DNA of 15,812 bases, taken from positions 1-15,812 of the forward strand of contig CATPBY010000346.1 of assembly GCA_955652845.1 (NCBI GenBank), given 5' to 3'. The stretch comes from an uncultured Terriglobales bacterium (GTDB taxonomy: Bacteria; Acidobacteriota; Terriglobia; Terriglobales; Acidobacteriaceae). The notes below the pieces were generated by a model. It did not search any database and was not told the DNA's origin. It saw nothing but the letters and a program-made list of their open reading frames with translations. Numbering within the stretch: position 1 is the first letter of the stretch; each line of letters begins with the position of its first letter. Position numbers and translations under genes: made by a program. Of this stretch, positions 13,336 to 15,812 are shown piece by piece.

Positions 13336-13485
13336 GTTGTCATCCTGCAAGGAGTCTGAGCTTCGAAGTTCCCATGCAGTCGACGGGCCCCGGGTATGGG
13401 CAGATCTGAAGGGAAAGGGATCGCTCGACTTCGCTCGGGAGGACAATGAAAATATGGGGAAACGATGAAACATCGAGAGTATTGA
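13336..13485. repeat. Palindromic repeat element within the glyQ-glyS gene pair
   Basis: The spacer opens with GTTGTCATCCT (13336-13346) and, near its end, holds GGGATCGCTCGACTTCGCTC and GGGAGGACAA (13418-13446). On the minus strand this second part reads as another copy of the 'GTC(AT)CC...GAGCGAAG..GAGCGATC' element. The ends are thus inverted. CCCAT (13370-13374) and ATGGG (13395-13399) form a further small inverted pair around a GC-rich core. No gene is visible. GAGAG (13475-13479) 6 bp before ATG 13486 is the likely ribosome binding site of glyS. Confidence 0.6.
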
Positions 13486-15651
13486 ATGCCAGATTTCCTG
13501 CTAGAGATCGGATGCGAAGAGATTCCGGCGCGCATGATTAATGCCGGGTCCGAGGAATTGCGCGATCGTGTCGGCAAATTGCTGGAGCGAGAACATCTGT
13601 CCGCGACTGGCGCGATTTCCTCTCTCGATACTCCGCGTCGCCTATCGGTTCTCGCTCAGGGAATTCCGGCGACCCAGCCTGATATCAGCGAGCAGATTAC
13701 CGGCCCGTCCGTAAGCATCGCTTTCAAAGATGGACAAGCCACTCCTGCTGCGCACGCCTTTGCCAGAAAAGCCGGGGTGGATATTGCGCGGCTGGAGCGG
13801 GTCGCCACTGCGAAAGGCGAATATCTTTCCGCCAAAGTCATCAAAAAGGGCCGCGCGTCAGGCGAAATCCTTAGCGAACTGCTTGCTAAAGAAATAGCCT
13901 CGATCTACTGGCCCAAGAATATGTACTGGCAACGACCCAGCGAAAAATTCGTGCGCCCGGTTCGCTGGCTAGTGGCTATGCTCGATGACGAGGTCGTCCC
14001 ACTCGAGTTCGATGGGGTCCGCGCCGGCAATCAGTCGCGCGGACATCGAATTCTGGCCGATGGTCAGGTGCAAATTCCTCGAGCTGGCTCGGGCTACATC
14101 GAAACTTTGCGACAGGTCAAGGTTCTTGGCCGTGAGGACCGCGAACAGCAAATCCGGCAGCAACTGGACAAGGCCACTCGAACTATTTCTGCGGCGCGCT
14201 GGCGCGAAGATAAGAATCTTCTCGATACAGTAGTCAATCTCACCGAGTTTCCCTACGTCATTTTGGGCAATTTCGATCCCGAATTTCTGGAGTTGCCCCA
14301 GGAAGTCCTGGTCACAGTGATGCGTGACCATCAGAAATACTTTGCCATCGAAGATGTAAACAGCAAGCTTCTGCCTCATTTTCTGGCGGTGTTGAACACC
14401 GACGGCGATCCCAACGGCATCATCCGGCATGGGCATGAGCGGGTGCTGCGCGCCCGCTTCAACGACGCCCGCTTTTTCTGGAGGACCGATCAGAAGCATA
14501 CCCTACGCGTACGAACCCAGTGGCTCAAGCAAGTTACCTTCCAGAAGGATTTAGGCAGTTACTATGACAAGACCATCCGGGTGCAGCGGCTCAGCAGTTG
14601 GTTGGCGGAAATCATCCGGCAAAGCGGCATGCCGCTTCGTCCCGGAATCATTCACAAGGCCGCTTGCTTAGCCAAGGCCGACCTGACCACTGAGCTGGTG
14701 AAAGAGTTTACCGAGCTGCAGGGAATTGTGGGCGGGCTGTACGTCCGCGTGCAGGAACTTGATCCAGACCTTAAGGACGATGCGCGCGAAGCTATTGCAA
14801 TTGCGATTTATGACCAGTACAAGCCCGAATCTATGGAAGACTCGGTGCCGCGGACACTGGAGGCCGCAGTTCTCGCAATCGCTGATAAAGCTGACACCAT
14901 TGCCGGAATGTTTGCTTTGGGACTGCAGCCTACGGGATCGAAAGACCCGTTTGCTTTGCGGCGGCAGGCGAATGGGATTGTGAGGACGATTGCACAGAAG
15001 ACCCTGCCCCTCAGCCTGCAACAGCTTTTTGCGTACGCGCGCGAAACTTACCGGGGATCACCGGCAGAAGGAAAATTCTCCAGATCGATTGACTATAGCG
15101 TTGCTGTACGCGAGTTCTTCCGCGAGCGTCTGGAATTTTATCTGAAAGAAGTGGATAAGGATAAGTTCAGATATGACGTTGTGAATGCAGTTTTGGCTGT
15201 GGGTTCGGACGACGTAGTGGATGCCATCGCTAGAGCAAGGGCTTTGTCCAGCGTTCTCCATCTGCCTGAATTTCTTGCGATCGCTGCGGCAAGTAAGCGG
15301 ATGCGCAATATTCTGAGACAAGCGGCAGAGAAGGGAATCAAACCTGCGCCGGCGTTCGATTATCTGCTTGAATCTTCGCATGAAGAGAAAAATCTTGCAG
15401 CCTACGTTCAAAACAATGCTGCAAAGATCGAAGCACATCGGAAATCTAAAGAATACGGCGACGCATTGCTTTTGCTCTCCACTGTCAGAGAACGAGTCGA
15501 TGGTTTCTTCGACAAAGTGATGGTGATGGTCGAAGATGAAAGACTTCGGGCAAACCGCCTTGCCCTCTTGGATACTCTGCTGAAGGAATTTTCCACCATA
15601 GCCGACTTCTCCGAAATCGTAACTGAATCCCAAGAATCTTCGAAACAATAA
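13486..15651 (+). CDS. glyS: Glycine-tRNA ligase beta subunit
   Basis: This 721-residue protein is the beta subunit of glycyl-tRNA synthetase, which binds tRNA-Gly and is required for charging together with GlyQ. The N-terminus MPDFLLEIGCEEIPARM is diagnostic. Further family blocks are ARFFWRTDQKH from residue 328, the HD-like region AACLAKADLTTELVKEFTEL, AIADKADTIAGMFALG and KDPFALRRQANGI from residue 486. The C-terminal part (about 590-700) corresponds to the DALR-type anticodon-binding domain. It is slightly longer than the E. coli protein (689 residues). ATG 13486 is the family start, and an in-frame TGA at 13483-13485 directly before it rules out a longer form. The gene downstream begins 10 bp after the stop, with its ribosome binding site overlapping that stop. 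Confidence 0.94.
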   Translation: MPDFLLEIGCEEIPARMINAGSEELRDRVGKLLEREHLSATGAISSLDTPRRLSVLAQGIPATQPDISEQITGPSVSIAFKDGQATPAAHAFARKAGVDIARLERVATAKGEYLSAKVIKKGRASGEILSELLAKEIASIYWPKNMYWQRPSEKFVRPVRWLVAMLDDEVVPLEFDGVRAGNQSRGHRILADGQVQIPRAGSGYIETLRQVKVLGREDREQQIRQQLDKATRTISAARWREDKNLLDTVVNLTEFPYVILGNFDPEFLELPQEVLVTVMRDHQKYFAIEDVNSKLLPHFLAVLNTDGDPNGIIRHGHERVLRARFNDARFFWRTDQKHTLRVRTQWLKQVTFQKDLGSYYDKTIRVQRLSSWLAEIIRQSGMPLRPGIIHKAACLAKADLTTELVKEFTELQGIVGGLYVRVQELDPDLKDDAREAIAIAIYDQYKPESMEDSVPRTLEAAVLAIADKADTIAGMFALGLQPTGSKDPFALRRQANGIVRTIAQKTLPLSLQQLFAYARETYRGSPAEGKFSRSIDYSVAVREFFRERLEFYLKEVDKDKFRYDVVNAVLAVGSDDVVDAIARARALSSVLHLPEFLAIAAASKRMRNILRQAAEKGIKPAPAFDYLLESSHEEKNLAAYVQNNAAKIEAHRKSKEYGDALLLLSTVRERVDGFFDKVMVMVEDERLRANRLALLDTLLKEFSTIADFSEIVTESQESSKQ

Positions 15652-15654
15652 GGA
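15650..15654 (+). promoter_or_regulatory. Ribosome binding site of ppdK overlapping the glyS stop
   Basis: AAGGA begins inside the glyS TAA stop and lies 7 bp before ATG 15662. The arrangement suggests co-transcription and possibly coupled translation with glyS. Confidence 0.65.
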
Positions 15655-15661
15655 CTGATTT

Positions 15662-15812
15662 ATGGCAACGCAAACTCTCCCCGAAACCAAAATCGTAACG
15701 ACCGCAAAGAAAGAAGGCCCACAATACGTCTACTTTTTCGGCGGAGGAAAGGCCGATGGCAACGGCGAGATGAAAGATGAACTGGGCGGTAAGGGAGCGG
15801 GGTTGGCGGAGA
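15662..15812 (+). CDS. ppdK: Pyruvate phosphate dikinase, N-terminal start (partial)
   Basis: The gene runs off the right edge; 50 codons are visible. After a 20-residue leader (MATQTLPETKIVTTAKKEGP) the protein reads YVYFFGGGKADGNGEMKDEL and then GGKGAGLAE. This is the N-terminal signature of pyruvate phosphate dikinase, the start of its nucleotide-binding domain. The enzyme interconverts pyruvate, ATP and phosphate with PEP, AMP and pyrophosphate, and full members are about 900 residues. The GGKGA motif also occurs in PEP synthase, but the YFFGGGKA opening is specific to the dikinase. The gene starts 10 bp after glyS and probably shares its transcript. Confidence 0.85.
   Translation, partial: MATQTLPETKIVTTAKKEGPQYVYFFGGGKADGNGEMKDELGGKGAGLAE

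Noticed and set aside
15058..15690. Minus-strand open frame (210 codons) opposite the end of glyS
   Set aside because: It is the reverse shadow of the glyS C-terminal domain. The His/Phe/Arg-rich translation has no domain features.
1..15812. A new defence, mobile or biosynthetic gene system
   Set aside because: Every gene of reasonable length is assigned to a known housekeeping, metabolic or envelope family. There are no integrases, transposases, toxin-antitoxin pairs, nucleases or biosynthetic cores, and base composition looks uniform by eye.

Overview
The window looks like a chromosomal segment of an Acidobacteriota bacterium, probably Terriglobia or Koribacter-like. The evidence is gene content, not a database search. 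It carries a secreted von Willebrand-factor-A protein of the acidobacterial type (TIGR03436-like). It also has a very large Oar-like TonB-dependent outer-membrane protein with an N-terminal carboxypeptidase-regulatory domain. A short Hfq/Sm-like protein with a proline-rich leader, a DUF1684 lipoprotein/secreted protein and palindromic intergenic repeats of the 'GTCATCC...GCGAAG...GAGGGAT' kind complete the picture. I see no phage, insertion sequence, CRISPR array, rRNA or tRNA.

Layout. At 1-86 is the tail of an unidentified gene, closed by a good Rho-independent terminator (110-144). At 236-979 is a MoaD-MoaE fusion (both subunits of molybdopterin synthase in one chain), followed 10 bp later by the VWA protein (990-1964). 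A 535-bp non-coding stretch (1965-2499) holds a 13-bp tandem repeat and a degraded palindromic repeat. The Oar-like outer-membrane protein fills 2500-6066. Next is an Hfq/Sm-like gene (6130-6402) whose frame is cut by a TAA stop just before its Sm2 motif. Two hairpins separate it from an inositol-monophosphatase-family gene (6526-7359), which forms a pair with a secreted DUF1684 protein (7383-8294).

A large inverted repeat lies before an aconitase-family hydro-lyase (8425-10512) in which the swivel domain precedes the catalytic domains. This gene converges on a DoxX membrane protein (10509-10940, minus strand) and shares a TTAA double stop with it. The doxX gene is divergent from a 7Fe-type ferredoxin (11083-11343). 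The last block is housekeeping: recO (11530-12273), glyQ (12307-13335, TTG start), glyS (13486-15651) and the beginning of pyruvate phosphate dikinase (15662 to the window end).

Functionally the genes are mostly core metabolism and information processing (molybdenum cofactor, TCA-type hydro-lyase, electron transfer, DNA repair, glycyl-tRNA synthesis, PEP/pyruvate interconversion), with two envelope proteins typical of the phylum. I did not find a convincing new multi-gene system. The most notable points are the interrupted Hfq-like gene, the domain-swapped aconitase, the MoaD-MoaE fusion with its buried Gly-Gly, several apparently leaderless starts, and the dispersed palindromic repeats, one of which sits inside the glyQ-glyS gene pair.
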